DNA of 29,299 bases from Alphaproteobacteria bacterium UBA1254 (GTDB taxonomy: Bacteria > Pseudomonadota > Alphaproteobacteria > RF32 > CAG-239), in the NCBI GenBank assembly GCA_002308495.1, contig DBVW01000002.1, positions 1 to 29,299 on the forward strand, read 5' to 3'. The notes beneath the pieces are model-generated. The model had not been told where the DNA came from and made no database searches. It was given only the letters and a program-made list of their open reading frames with translations. Positions 15,910 through 24,472 of this stretch are shown here, piece by piece (the first letter of the stretch is position 1; every line of letters begins with the position of its first letter). The position numbers were made by a program, and so were the translations under genes.

Positions 15910-16743
15910 ATGACTAAGGCGAAATTACAAATTTTATTATTGCTTTTTATTTTATTCGGGTGTTCATCTCATGGAACGCCTGAGCTTGCGGGGTTGTCTC
16001 CTAAAGCACAAGCCGTTGTAATCAAACAATATGGCGGGGTCTATAAGGTTGGAAATCCTTATCAAATTATGGGACGATGGTATTATCCGAAAGAAGATTA
16101 TCATTATTCGGAAGTTGGTATTGCCAGTTGGTACGGCGATGATTTTCATGCCAAAAAAACGGCTAACGGTGAAAGTTATGATATGAATACTTTAACGGCA
16201 GCGCACAGAACATTGCCTTTGCCCTCAATCGTTAAAGTAACGAATTTGGAAAACGGCAGGTCCCTTGTTTTGAGGGTTAATGATCGCGGTCCGTATGCAA
16301 AAGACAGGATTATCGATATTTCGAAACGCGGTGCGCAACTTTTAGGTTATCAAACGAAAGGAACAACTAAAGTTAAAGTCGAAATTATGGCCGAAGAGAG
16401 TAAAGCATTAAAAAATGCGCTTTTAGGTCAAGCCGTTGAAGTGCCTGTGTCAGAAGAAAAAAACAATGTTGTCGCTCCTGTTTCTGATATAAAAGTTTCG
16501 GGAGCAACATCCGCTCAAGGTCGTTTCATTCAGGCAGGCTCTTTCAGAGAAAAAGATTTGGCTTTGAATTTTGAAAACAAACTTAAAAAATTCGGTTCTA
16601 CGGAAATTGAAGAAGCTTATGTCAACGGCGTGTTGTATTATCGTGTCCGTTTGGGACCGATTTATGATGAAGATGCGGCTCAAAATAAGCTTTTAGAGCT
16701 TCAGTCCGACGGGTTTAGAGATGCAAGAATTATTCATAAATAA
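15910..16743 (+). CDS. rlpA: RlpA-family septal lipoprotein (lytic transglycosylase fold, SPOR domain)
   Basis: Outer-membrane lipoprotein that acts at the division septum; in some species it cleaves glycan strands stripped of peptides. Of 277 aa, the first 17 form a lipoprotein signal with lipobox LFGC (Cys18). The double-psi beta-barrel domain covers about residues 75-160: GIASWYGDDFHAKKTANGE, then HRTLPLPSIVKVTNLENGRS and RVNDRGPYAKDRIIDISKRGA, with the conserved catalytic-type Asp and His. After a variable linker, a SPOR domain (about 205-277, FIQAGSFREKDLALNF to RVRLGPIYDEDAA) should bind denuded peptidoglycan. Its stop is 12 nt before dacA, a fitting partner because carboxypeptidases shape the RlpA substrate. 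A possible 11-codon upstream ORF (15878-15913) overlaps its start. Confidence 0.94.
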   Translation: MTKAKLQILLLLFILFGCSSHGTPELAGLSPKAQAVVIKQYGGVYKVGNPYQIMGRWYYPKEDYHYSEVGIASWYGDDFHAKKTANGESYDMNTLTAAHRTLPLPSIVKVTNLENGRSLVLRVNDRGPYAKDRIIDISKRGAQLLGYQTKGTTKVKVEIMAEESKALKNALLGQAVEVPVSEEKNNVVAPVSDIKVSGATSAQGRFIQAGSFREKDLALNFENKLKKFGSTEIEEAYVNGVLYYRVRLGPIYDEDAAQNKLLELQSDGFRDARIIHK

Positions 16744-16755
16744 AGGAGAAAAAAA

Positions 16756-17892
16756 TTGAAAAAAATAGTTTTATCGGCAGGTATGATCTTTTTGTTGGCG
16801 ACAAAGGCGTATGCTTTTGAAACAGCCGCTAAAAACGCTATTTTGATGGATTTTGATACGGGAACATATATTTATACCAAAAATCATCAAGAGCCTATGG
16901 CTCCGGCTTCTATGAGCAAATTGATGACCGTTTATATTCTTTTTGCTCAGCTCAAAAGCGGTTTGCTTTCCTTAGATGATGAATTTACGGTTAGTGAAAA
17001 TGCGTGGCGTAAAGGCGGTGCGGCGAGCGGCGGTTCGACAATGTTTTTAAAAATCGGGGAGAGTGTTAAAATTGATGATTTGCTTCGCGGCATTATCGTA
17101 CAATCAGGTAATGATGCATGTATTGTAGCTGCCGAAAATATATCGGGTTCGGAAGAAGATTTTGCAAAATTAATGAATGAGACGGCTCAAAAAATAGGGT
17201 TGAAGAATTCTGTTTTTGCAAATTCAACGGGACTTCCTGATGAAAATCAACGTATGTCGGCTGAAGATTTAGCTGTTTTAGCGCGTGCGATTATTAAAGA
17301 ATATCCTGAATATTATCACATTTTTCAAGAAAAAGAATTTGTTCATAACGGCATTAAGCAAGGTAATCGTAATCCGCTTTTATATTCCATGAGCGGAGCA
17401 GATGGCTTGAAAACAGGGCATACGGAAGAAGCAGGCTTTTGTTTGACAGGTTCCGCAGTCAGGGGTGATCGGCGCTTAATTGAGGTTGTCGGAGGTTTGT
17501 CCAGCAATAAAGAGCGTTCGGAAGAGTCCGAAAAGTTGATGAGTTACGGTTTTAGAGAATTTAAAAATTACAAAATTTTTTCGAAGGGCGATGTTGTTGA
17601 TCAACTCAAAGTTTGGTATGGCGTTAACAAAACGGTTGATATGGTTGTTTTTGAAGATGTGATTTTGACGTTACAGAAAAATCAAGTTAAAGATTATCAC
17701 GTCAAAGTCGTGTATAATGAACCTTTACATGCGCCTGTTAAAAAAGGGACCGTTATCGGTGCTGCGCATTTGATTTCTCCTTCCGGCGAAGTTCAAACCG
17801 TCAAACTGATTGCCGCTCAAGATGTGGCTCGTATCGGTATCTTTAGAAAGATGATTGAAAATCTCAAGTATTATTTGGGCGGAGCAAAATAA
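16756..17892 (+). CDS. dacA: D-alanyl-D-alanine carboxypeptidase (PBP5/DacA type)
   Basis: Removes the terminal D-Ala from pentapeptide stems in the periplasm, setting cross-linking. Start codon is TTG at 16756, supported by AAGGAG 7 nt upstream and by the signal peptide that follows (MKKIVLSAGMIFLLATKAYA). Penicillin-binding motifs are complete: SxxK as S52-M-S-K55, SxN as S117-G-N119, and K219-T-G221. Residues about 265-360 form the C-terminal PBP5 beta-rich domain. The end (IGIFRKMIENLKYYLG) can form an amphipathic helix for membrane attachment. Length 378 aa is normal. The stop overlaps the tmk start by one base (TAATG). A rare start codon may hold synthesis down within the operon. Confidence 0.95.
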   Translation: MKKIVLSAGMIFLLATKAYAFETAAKNAILMDFDTGTYIYTKNHQEPMAPASMSKLMTVYILFAQLKSGLLSLDDEFTVSENAWRKGGAASGGSTMFLKIGESVKIDDLLRGIIVQSGNDACIVAAENISGSEEDFAKLMNETAQKIGLKNSVFANSTGLPDENQRMSAEDLAVLARAIIKEYPEYYHIFQEKEFVHNGIKQGNRNPLLYSMSGADGLKTGHTEEAGFCLTGSAVRGDRRLIEVVGGLSSNKERSEESEKLMSYGFREFKNYKIFSKGDVVDQLKVWYGVNKTVDMVVFEDVILTLQKNQVKDYHVKVVYNEPLHAPVKKGTVIGAAHLISPSGEVQTVKLIAAQDVARIGIFRKMIENLKYYLGGAK

Positions 17893-18536
17893 TGAAAGTG
17901 CCTTTTATTACTTTTGAAGGCGGAGAAGGGAGCGGTAAATCAACTCAAATTGCTCTTTTAAGCGAATTTTTAAAGGGTAAGGGTATTGATGTCGTCGTTA
18001 CCAAAGAACCGGGCGGAACACCGATAGGTCTTGAATTGAGAAAACTTCTTGTCGAAGGAGAAATCGATAAGATGGATGCTAATGCGGAAGCACTTTTGTT
18101 TTTTGCCGACAGGCGTATACACATGACGCAGAAGGTTTGGCCGTCTTTAGAAAAAGGGCTTTGGGTTATCAGCGATCGTTTTGCCGATTCTACGATGGCT
18201 TATCAATATTACGCTTACAACAAGCGCCTTTCTAAAGAAGATATTAATATGCTTTATCGATTTTCCGTCGGAGATTTTAAGCCTGATTTAACGATTATTC
18301 TTGATATTGATCCTGAAATCGGATTGGCTCGCTCGTTTCAAAAAGCTTCATCAATGATTGTTAAAGAAACAAGAAATGAAGGCAGAGTTTTACAGTGGCA
18401 TCGAAATTTGCGGCAGGGCTATTTGGAAATTGCACGCATGGAGCCTGATCGTTGTGTCGTTTTAAATGCGAATCAATCGATAGATGATTTGCATCACGAC
18501 ATTGTTAAAGTGATATCGGAAAGGTTTGGAATATAA
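17892..18536 (+). CDS. tmk: Thymidylate kinase
   Basis: Phosphorylates dTMP to dTDP with ATP, an essential step in dTTP supply. The protein is 214 aa, the usual length. The P-loop is FEGGEGSGKST (residues 8-18), the dTMP-binding DR motif appears in SDRFADSTMAYQ, and the strand LTIILDIDPEIGLAR precedes the lid region (KETRNEGRVLQW). It overlaps the end of dacA by one base and lies directly before holB, an arrangement common in Alphaproteobacteria that couples nucleotide supply to replication genes. Confidence 0.97.
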   Translation: MKVPFITFEGGEGSGKSTQIALLSEFLKGKGIDVVVTKEPGGTPIGLELRKLLVEGEIDKMDANAEALLFFADRRIHMTQKVWPSLEKGLWVISDRFADSTMAYQYYAYNKRLSKEDINMLYRFSVGDFKPDLTIILDIDPEIGLARSFQKASSMIVKETRNEGRVLQWHRNLRQGYLEIARMEPDRCVVLNANQSIDDLHHDIVKVISERFGI

Positions 18537-18540
18537 AAAT

Positions 18541-19584
18541 ATGTCGTTTATTTATCCCAAAGATAACACTTATTTGATAGGTCATGAAAGAGCTGAAAAA
18601 CTTTTTTTAGATTCATTTAAAAACAAGACATTACATCATGCTTTTTTGATTGACGGTATCAGAGGAATCGGAAAGGCGACCTTTGCGTATAAGATTGCGC
18701 GCTTTTTACTTACGGCAGATGAGAAGAAAGCTGATGAATATACTTCTTTGAACGTTTCGGACACTCATCCTGTTTTTGTTCAAATATCAAATAATTCACA
18801 TCCTAATTTTAAGCTGATCGAACGCGGTTATACGGAAACGGATAAAAAGAAAATCATTAAAGCTATTAAAGATGGGGAGCCGATGGCGGATGATGATCTT
18901 CAAAATTTAAAGAAATCATCTGTTATTAAGGTTGATGAAGTTAGAGAAATCAACCAATTTTTAAGTAAAAAGTCTTTTGACGGTTCTTGGCGTGTCGTTT
19001 TGATTGACAGTATTGATGATTTAAATTCGGCGAGTTCCAATGCCATTTTAAAAATTCTTGAAGAACCGCCGGCTAAAAGCATATTGCTTTTAGTTTCACA
19101 CAATCCGAATAAGCTTTTGCCGACTATCCGTTCACGTTGCTGTAAATTGCATTTAGAACCTTTGAGTGAGGCAAATGTGGCTACGCTTTTGCGTCGTTAT
19201 ATGCCCGAATTATCTGAAAAAGAGGTAAAGGGTTTGGCTTCTATTTCTCAGGGCAGTATCGGGCAGGCCCTTAACTATGCTTTAAATGACGGTCTTGAAA
19301 TTTATGAGGGTTTGCAGGCTGTCTTTTGTTCGGGAGAGCGCTTTGATTTGTCGAGTGCTTTAAAGCTCGTTTCGGCGGCGGCAAATGATGAGAATATTTG
19401 GCAATTAACAATAGATTTAATATTAAAATTTCTTTCCGATATGGTTAAATCGGGAGAAAGGGTTACGGATCTGTTTGGGCTTTATAATGATGTTATTAAG
19501 CAAAATCAGGAGGTTTTGAATTTAAATATGGATAAGAGGCAGGCAATGCTTAATATGTTTTATACGATAGCAAAGGTAATATAA
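18541..19584 (+). CDS. holB: DNA polymerase III delta' subunit
   Basis: Subunit of the clamp loader that places the beta clamp on DNA. From the ATG at 18541 the protein is 347 aa; the frame also allows a TTG at 18526 inside the end of tmk. AAA+ features: an N-terminal HAFLIDGIRGIGKATFAYKIA P-loop-like element, the VIKVDEVREINQFLSKKS helix, SWRVVLIDSIDDLN at the Walker B position, NAILKILEEPPAKSILLLVS and the sensor segment LLPTIRSRC. This gene order and length suit the alphaproteobacterial delta'. The Zn-binding cysteine cluster of many delta' proteins is not obvious; only a CC pair in SRCCKLH is seen. tatD starts one base after the stop. Confidence 0.93.
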   Translation: MSFIYPKDNTYLIGHERAEKLFLDSFKNKTLHHAFLIDGIRGIGKATFAYKIARFLLTADEKKADEYTSLNVSDTHPVFVQISNNSHPNFKLIERGYTETDKKKIIKAIKDGEPMADDDLQNLKKSSVIKVDEVREINQFLSKKSFDGSWRVVLIDSIDDLNSASSNAILKILEEPPAKSILLLVSHNPNKLLPTIRSRCCKLHLEPLSEANVATLLRRYMPELSEKEVKGLASISQGSIGQALNYALNDGLEIYEGLQAVFCSGERFDLSSALKLVSAAANDENIWQLTIDLILKFLSDMVKSGERVTDLFGLYNDVIKQNQEVLNLNMDKRQAMLNMFYTIAKVI

Positions 19585-19585
19585 A

Positions 19586-20365
19586 ATGCTCATAGACAGT
19601 CATTGCCATTTATCAAGCGAAGAAATTTATCCCCGGTTGGATTTAATCATTGAGCGGGCTCAAAATGCGGGTGTCTCTTATTTTTTAAATGCCGGTTCCA
19701 AGTTTGATGAACTTGATAAGCAGCTTGATATTTCGCGGCGTTTTAAAAATGTTTTTACGGTTACGGGGGTCCATCCGCATGATGCCGTTGCTTATTCGGA
19801 TATAACGGCAAAAGATGTTCTTCAAAAGACTGAGAATGCGAGTGTTGTAGCAATCGGTGAGTGCGGGTTGGATTATTTTTATGATTTTGCGCCAAAGGAT
19901 GTGCAAATTAAAGTGTTTCGAGAGATGATTAAAGCTTCACAGGAAAGCGGGCTGCCCATTATCGTTCATACGCGTGAGGCGGAAGAAGACACAATATCAA
20001 TTCTTCAAGAAGCATATCGAAAAAAAATGTTTACGGGTGTTATCCATTCTTATAGCTCGGACATGTGGCTTGCGGAAGAAGCTTTAAAAATGGGATTTTA
20101 TATTTCGGCTTCAGGCATGATTACGTTTAAGAATGCCGAAAGTTTAAGAAGTGCGTTTAAAAAAATACCGTTGGAAAAACTTCTTGTCGAAACCGATACG
20201 CCTTATTTGGCGCCCGTTCCGATGAGGGGAAAAATAAATGAGCCGTCTTTTGTGGTTCATACGGCTCAGGTTTTGGCTGATATTAAAGATGTTGATATGG
20301 AAACTCTTTCAAATAAGACAACCGAGAATTTTTTTACATTGTTTTGTAAGGCGAAAAAGGTATGA
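19586..20365 (+). CDS. TatD-family metal-dependent hydrolase (DNase)
   Basis: Predicted Mg-dependent nuclease of the TatD/YcfH family (259 aa), linked to DNA repair and 3' end processing. Metal ligands are visible in DSHCHLS (His6, His8), in GECGLDYFYDFA (Glu), IVHTREAEED (His), VIHSYS (His) and ETDTPYLAPVPMRGK (Asp). No signal peptide is present. It starts one base after holB and overlaps the next gene by ATGA. Alphaproteobacterial relatives usually have metG between holB and this gene; it is absent here. Confidence 0.95.
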   Translation: MLIDSHCHLSSEEIYPRLDLIIERAQNAGVSYFLNAGSKFDELDKQLDISRRFKNVFTVTGVHPHDAVAYSDITAKDVLQKTENASVVAIGECGLDYFYDFAPKDVQIKVFREMIKASQESGLPIIVHTREAEEDTISILQEAYRKKMFTGVIHSYSSDMWLAEEALKMGFYISASGMITFKNAESLRSAFKKIPLEKLLVETDTPYLAPVPMRGKINEPSFVVHTAQVLADIKDVDMETLSNKTTENFFTLFCKAKKV

Positions 20366-21156
20366 CGAAAATAATTCTTACAGGTTCCGGTGCGGCTCCG
20401 GGTGTTCCGTCGCTTTCTAAAGGATGGGGGTGCTGTAACCCGAACAATGAAAAAAACAGACGCAGACGGATCGGCACTTATATTGAAATAGGTAATCAAT
20501 CCATTTTAATTGATACTTCCCCTGATTTGAGGATGCAGCTTTTGGATAATAATATCAGGCATGTCGATGCGGTTTTATACACTCATTCGCACGCAGATCA
20601 TCTTCATGGCATTGATGATTTGAGAGAATTAAATCGAATTTCCGGTCAAGCGATAGATATTTATGCCATTAAACCGACTCTTGATGATATTAAAATGCGT
20701 TTTCATTATCTGGTCGCAGATGCCGCTTGTGAAGATAAAGGTATTTTTAAGGCCAGTCTCAGAGCAAACGAAATTACGGCGGGTGAGGATTTTTATCTCG
20801 GAAATGTTAAAATTTCCGCTTTACCTCTTGACGGACACATGGTCGCTTCGGTCGGTTATGCATTTAATGACGGTGAAATAGTTTATATCGCCGATTGCAA
20901 GGAAATTCTTGAAAAAGCTTTTGATAAAATAAAAGTCAGACCAAAGCTGATGATAATGCCGCTGACTGTTATTAAATCACATTATCAAAAATTTTATCAT
21001 ATGGAGCTTGATAAACTTTTAGAATATGTTAATCTGATTAAGCCCGAAAGAACAATTATTAATCACATGGCTATAGAGTGTGATTATGATATGGTTAATG
21101 CTTTAACGCCGAGCAATGTTTTTCCGGCTTATGATAATATGGTTGTTGAGTTTTAA
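20362..21156 (+). CDS. Metallo-beta-lactamase-fold phosphodiesterase (PhnP-like)
   Basis: Predicted metal-dependent phosphodiesterase, 264 aa, of the PhnP / lipoate-protein-ligase-neighbour MBL type. The signature is TGSGAAPGVPS at the N-terminus, a GWGCCNP Cys pair typical of this subfamily, LIDTSPDLRMQLL, and the metal-binding THSHADHLHGIDDL (His75, His77, Asp79, His80). A later Asp (YIADCKE) and His (INHMAIECDYD) complete the site. Natural substrate is unknown; cyclic phosphates are plausible. It overlaps tatD by four bases and leads into the DHH gene 17 nt further on, so three phosphoesterases are lined up in one transcript. Confidence 0.92.
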   Translation: MTKIILTGSGAAPGVPSLSKGWGCCNPNNEKNRRRRIGTYIEIGNQSILIDTSPDLRMQLLDNNIRHVDAVLYTHSHADHLHGIDDLRELNRISGQAIDIYAIKPTLDDIKMRFHYLVADAACEDKGIFKASLRANEITAGEDFYLGNVKISALPLDGHMVASVGYAFNDGEIVYIADCKEILEKAFDKIKVRPKLMIMPLTVIKSHYQKFYHMELDKLLEYVNLIKPERTIINHMAIECDYDMVNALTPSNVFPAYDNMVVEF

Positions 21157-21173
21157 AAAAGAAGGGATTTGAT

Positions 21174-22061
21174 ATGTTGTGTATTTATCATATGGCAGAT
21201 CATGACGGTAAGGGGTCAGCCGCTATCGTTAAAAGCGTGTATCCGGATATTGAATTTTTGCCCTTCAATCATGACAGCGATATTCCTTATGAAGAAATTG
21301 AAAAACACGACAAAATAGTGATTTGTGATATTGCCTTGCCTCTTGATTATATGTTTGAACTGAACAAAAAGGTTGATTTAACTTGGATTGACCATCATGT
21401 TTCTATTATTGAAGCTTATGAGCAAAGGGTTAAAGAAGGGGAAGATCCGATCAAAGGTGTCAGAAAAGTCGGAACGGCGGCCATTATTTTGACTTGGCAA
21501 TATTATTATCCCAAAAAGAAATTGCCTTTAGGTATTAAACTGTTGGGATTAAATGATGTGTTCGATTTGGAAGATAAAAGGGTTCGTCCTTTTGAATATG
21601 CTATGCAGTCTTTGGGGGTTAACAAGCCGAATGAAAAAATTTGGGGGCAGTTAATCAGAGATGAAATGGAAATTAACCCGATGGTTGAAAAGGGACGCGC
21701 TATTTTATCATATATTCACAATCGCAACTATCGTTTGGCGAGAGCGCAGGCTTTTGTCAGCGAACTTGACGGATATCGTTGTATTTGTGCGAATATTGCC
21801 CAAGGCTATTCCGAGTTTTATGATAGTTTGGATGATATTAAAGAATATGATATCATGGTTAATTTTTTTATGAATAAGAAAAATTGTTGGAATTTATCAT
21901 TTTATACGGCACGAGACGATATTGATGTTTCAAAAATAGCTGCCGAATTTGGTGGAGGCGGACATGCCAAAGCTGCGGGAGCCTCGGCTCTTAAAGAATT
22001 GCCGGAATTTTTAAGAAAAGGTCAAATGTGGGTTAGCCCGAAAAATTTAGTTAAGAAATAA
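21174..22061 (+). CDS. DHH-superfamily phosphoesterase (NrnB-like)
   Basis: Predicted Mn-dependent phosphoesterase of 295 aa. The first motif is HMADHDGKGSA, then VICDIA, and the name-giving WIDHHVS (Asp73, His74, His75). The C-terminal DHHA1 signature GGGGHAKAAG lies near residue 265. This arrangement resembles the COG2404 / NrnB group, which degrades short RNA or cyclic dinucleotides; whether this protein does so is inference. RecJ-type extra OB domains are absent. It follows the MBL gene by 17 nt with a GAAGGGATTTG ribosome-binding site, and dnaJ follows 12 nt later. In many related genomes dnaJ follows dnaK, so this neighbour is unusual. Confidence 0.88.
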   Translation: MLCIYHMADHDGKGSAAIVKSVYPDIEFLPFNHDSDIPYEEIEKHDKIVICDIALPLDYMFELNKKVDLTWIDHHVSIIEAYEQRVKEGEDPIKGVRKVGTAAIILTWQYYYPKKKLPLGIKLLGLNDVFDLEDKRVRPFEYAMQSLGVNKPNEKIWGQLIRDEMEINPMVEKGRAILSYIHNRNYRLARAQAFVSELDGYRCICANIAQGYSEFYDSLDDIKEYDIMVNFFMNKKNCWNLSFYTARDDIDVSKIAAEFGGGGHAKAAGASALKELPEFLRKGQMWVSPKNLVKK

Positions 22062-22073
22062 ACAGAGTTTAAA

Positions 22074-23210
22074 ATGTCAGAAAAAAGTTACTATGAAATT
22101 TTAGGTGTTGAGAAGTCGGCAAATGCCGATGAAATTAAGCACGCTTTCAGAAAGCAGGCGATGAAATATCATCCCGACAGAAATCCGGGGGATAAGGAAG
22201 CAGAGCAAAAATTTAAAGAAGTTAATGAAGCTTATGAGGTTTTGAAAGATGATCAAAAGAGAGCGGCTTACGACAGATACGGCAAGTCTGCTTTTCAAAA
22301 CGGAATGGGCGGCGGCAATCCTTTCGGCGGCGGTTTCGGCTTTAATGCTGAAGATCTTTCAGATGTTTTCTCAAATATTTTCTCCGATTTCATGGGGGGC
22401 GGACGAAATGGCGGCCGTGCGGAAAATTTACGTGGCGCTGATTTGAACTACAATTTGGAAATTACTTTAGAAGAAGCGTTTGCCGGTCTTGAAAAAGATA
22501 TTAAAATTAAAACGACGGAAGCATGTTCTTCTTGCCACGGTTACGGAACGGCCGACGGCTCGGAGGCTCCAAAATGCGAAACTTGCGGCGGCAGAGGAAA
22601 AGTTCGAAAACAACAAGGACCTTTTTTCGTTTTTGAAACGGTTTGTCCGACATGTAAGGGTGAAGGGCGTGTCGTTAAAGATAAATGCAAACAATGTAAC
22701 GGTCTCGGTATTACAAAAACAGAAAAAACCATTAAGATAAAAATTCCGGCCGGTGTTGAAAATAATGTTCGGATGCGTGTGGCAGGAGAAGGTGAGGCCG
22801 GCTTAAGAGGAGCGCCTAAGGGAGATTTATACATTTATATTAATGTGAAAGAACACAAGTTATATGAACGTGAAGGTGCCGATTTGTATACGGCCGTTCC
22901 CGTTTCTATGGTTTGTGCGGCTCTCGGCGGAAAAATTGAAATTCCGGGTATAGACCATCGTAAAATTGAAGTCGGAATTGAGTCTGGAACGCAAACCGGA
23001 ACAAGAATAAAAATCAAAGGCGAAGGCATGCCGATGATGGGTGCTCGAAAGCGGGGCGATTTATATGTTTTAATTAAAGTTGAAACGCCGACGCATTTGA
23101 GCAAAAAACAAAAAGATCTTTTGGAAGAGTTCAGAGATTTGAAAGATAGCGATTCATGTCAACCCGAAACAAAAACTTTTTTTGATAAAATCAAAGATTT
23201 GTTTAACTAA
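22074..23210 (+). CDS. dnaJ: Co-chaperone DnaJ (type I Hsp40)
   Basis: Delivers substrates to DnaK and stimulates its ATPase. At 378 aa it is full length. The J domain is residues 4-70 with HPD at 33-35 (KYHPDRNPG). A Gly/Phe-rich linker (GGGNPFGGGFGF) follows. Four CxxCxGxG repeats form two zinc sites: CSSCHGYG, CETCGGRG, CPTCKGEG and CKQCNGLG. The C-terminal substrate-binding domains follow (IKIPAGVENNVRMRVAGEGE; RKRGDLYVLIKV). The ATG comes 12 nt after the DHH gene. The lol permease follows in 14 nt. It is not linked to the dnaK gene at the start of the window. Confidence 0.97.
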   Translation: MSEKSYYEILGVEKSANADEIKHAFRKQAMKYHPDRNPGDKEAEQKFKEVNEAYEVLKDDQKRAAYDRYGKSAFQNGMGGGNPFGGGFGFNAEDLSDVFSNIFSDFMGGGRNGGRAENLRGADLNYNLEITLEEAFAGLEKDIKIKTTEACSSCHGYGTADGSEAPKCETCGGRGKVRKQQGPFFVFETVCPTCKGEGRVVKDKCKQCNGLGITKTEKTIKIKIPAGVENNVRMRVAGEGEAGLRGAPKGDLYIYINVKEHKLYEREGADLYTAVPVSMVCAALGGKIEIPGIDHRKIEVGIESGTQTGTRIKIKGEGMPMMGARKRGDLYVLIKVETPTHLSKKQKDLLEEFRDLKDSDSCQPETKTFFDKIKDLFN

Positions 23211-23224
23211 GGAGAAAATAAAGT

Positions 23225-24472
23225 ATGCTTTTTTGTAAGTTTGAACGCATGATGGCTTGGCGATATCTCCGCGCAAAGAGAAAAGAGGGGTTTATCTCCG
23301 TTATTACCGGTTTTGCTTTTACCGGTATTGCACTCGGCGTGGCCACGCTTATTATTGTGATGAGTGTGATGAACGGTTTTAAAAGCGAGCTTTTGTCGCG
23401 TATTTTGGGTTTGAACGGTCATATTATGCTTGTCTCGACTCCGGGTTATCCTTTTACGGATTATGATTCCGCAACAGCAAGTCTTGAAAAATTAGAGGGT
23501 GTTAAAATTGCCATTCCGATGATTGAAAAGCAGATTTTAATTTCTACCGGCAATGTGGCAGAAGGCGCTATGGTTCGCGGGTTCAATAAAGAGGATTTAC
23601 TCAAAAAAGAGGTTTTAAGAGCCGGTCTTAAAAATGTTAATATTGAAGCTTTTGAAGATGATTATGTTATTTTGGGTGAAAGACTGGCAGACAAGCTGGG
23701 CGTTATTGTGGGCGATGAAATTACGCTTATTTCGCCTAACGGGAAAGTTACGGCGTTCGGAACGGTCCCGAGAATGAAATCGTATGTGGTGCTCGGAACA
23801 TTTAATGTCGGTATGTATGAATATGATTCTAATTTTGTGTTTATGCCTCTTGCGGCGGCACAGAAATTTTTCGGACTTTACGGGGCAGCCACGCAAATTG
23901 ATGTCACGCTTGAAAACGGAGACCAGCTCAAAGAAATGCGCCGAGCCATAGAAGACAGTGTCGGGCTGGATGCTTATGTATATGACTGGAAACAAAGCAA
24001 TGCGGCGTTTTTTAATGCGATTGATGTTGAACGCAATGTGATGTTTTTGATTTTGACACTTATCATACTTGTTGCGGCGTTTAACATTATCACGGGGCTG
24101 ATTATGCTTGTGAAAGACAAGGGGCGTGATATCGCGGTTTTGCGCACAATGGGAGCGACAAAAAGCATGGTTATGCGCATTTTTATGTTAGACGGTGCTT
24201 ATATCGGGTGTGTCGGGACGCTTATCGGGCTTATCTTAGGCGTTGTGTTCTGCGTTAATATTGAGCATATTCGGCATTTTCTTGAGATGCTATCCGGCAG
24301 AGATTTGTTTTCGGCAGAGATATATTTCTTATCAAAACTGCCGGCAGAAATTGATTGGAAAGAAGTTTCTATGGTAACGATTGTTTCGCTTCTTCTTTCG
24401 TTTTTAGCAACGGTTTATCCGGCTTACAGAGCCGCAAAATATGATCCGGTGGAGGCCTTAAGATATGAATAA
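23225..24472 (+). CDS. lolE: Lipoprotein-releasing ABC transporter permease (LolC/LolE family)
   Basis: Inner-membrane permease that extracts lipoproteins for transfer to LolA. It is 415 aa with the family layout: MMAWRYLRAKRKEGFISVIT, first membrane helix around residues 28-48 (ALGVATLIIVMSVMNGFKSEL), a periplasmic domain of about 200 residues, then three C-terminal helices (FLILTLIILVAAFNIITGLIM; YIGCVGTLIGLILGVVFCV; MVTIVSLLLSFLATVYPAYR) and the closing AAKYDPVEALRYE. KDKGRDIAVLRTMGATKSM is the coupling helix. Only one permease gene is beside lolD, as is usual in Alphaproteobacteria, so a homodimer is likely. The 3' end overlaps lolD by 8 nt. Confidence 0.94.
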   Translation: MLFCKFERMMAWRYLRAKRKEGFISVITGFAFTGIALGVATLIIVMSVMNGFKSELLSRILGLNGHIMLVSTPGYPFTDYDSATASLEKLEGVKIAIPMIEKQILISTGNVAEGAMVRGFNKEDLLKKEVLRAGLKNVNIEAFEDDYVILGERLADKLGVIVGDEITLISPNGKVTAFGTVPRMKSYVVLGTFNVGMYEYDSNFVFMPLAAAQKFFGLYGAATQIDVTLENGDQLKEMRRAIEDSVGLDAYVYDWKQSNAAFFNAIDVERNVMFLILTLIILVAAFNIITGLIMLVKDKGRDIAVLRTMGATKSMVMRIFMLDGAYIGCVGTLIGLILGVVFCVNIEHIRHFLEMLSGRDLFSAEIYFLSKLPAEIDWKEVSMVTIVSLLLSFLATVYPAYRAAKYDPVEALRYE

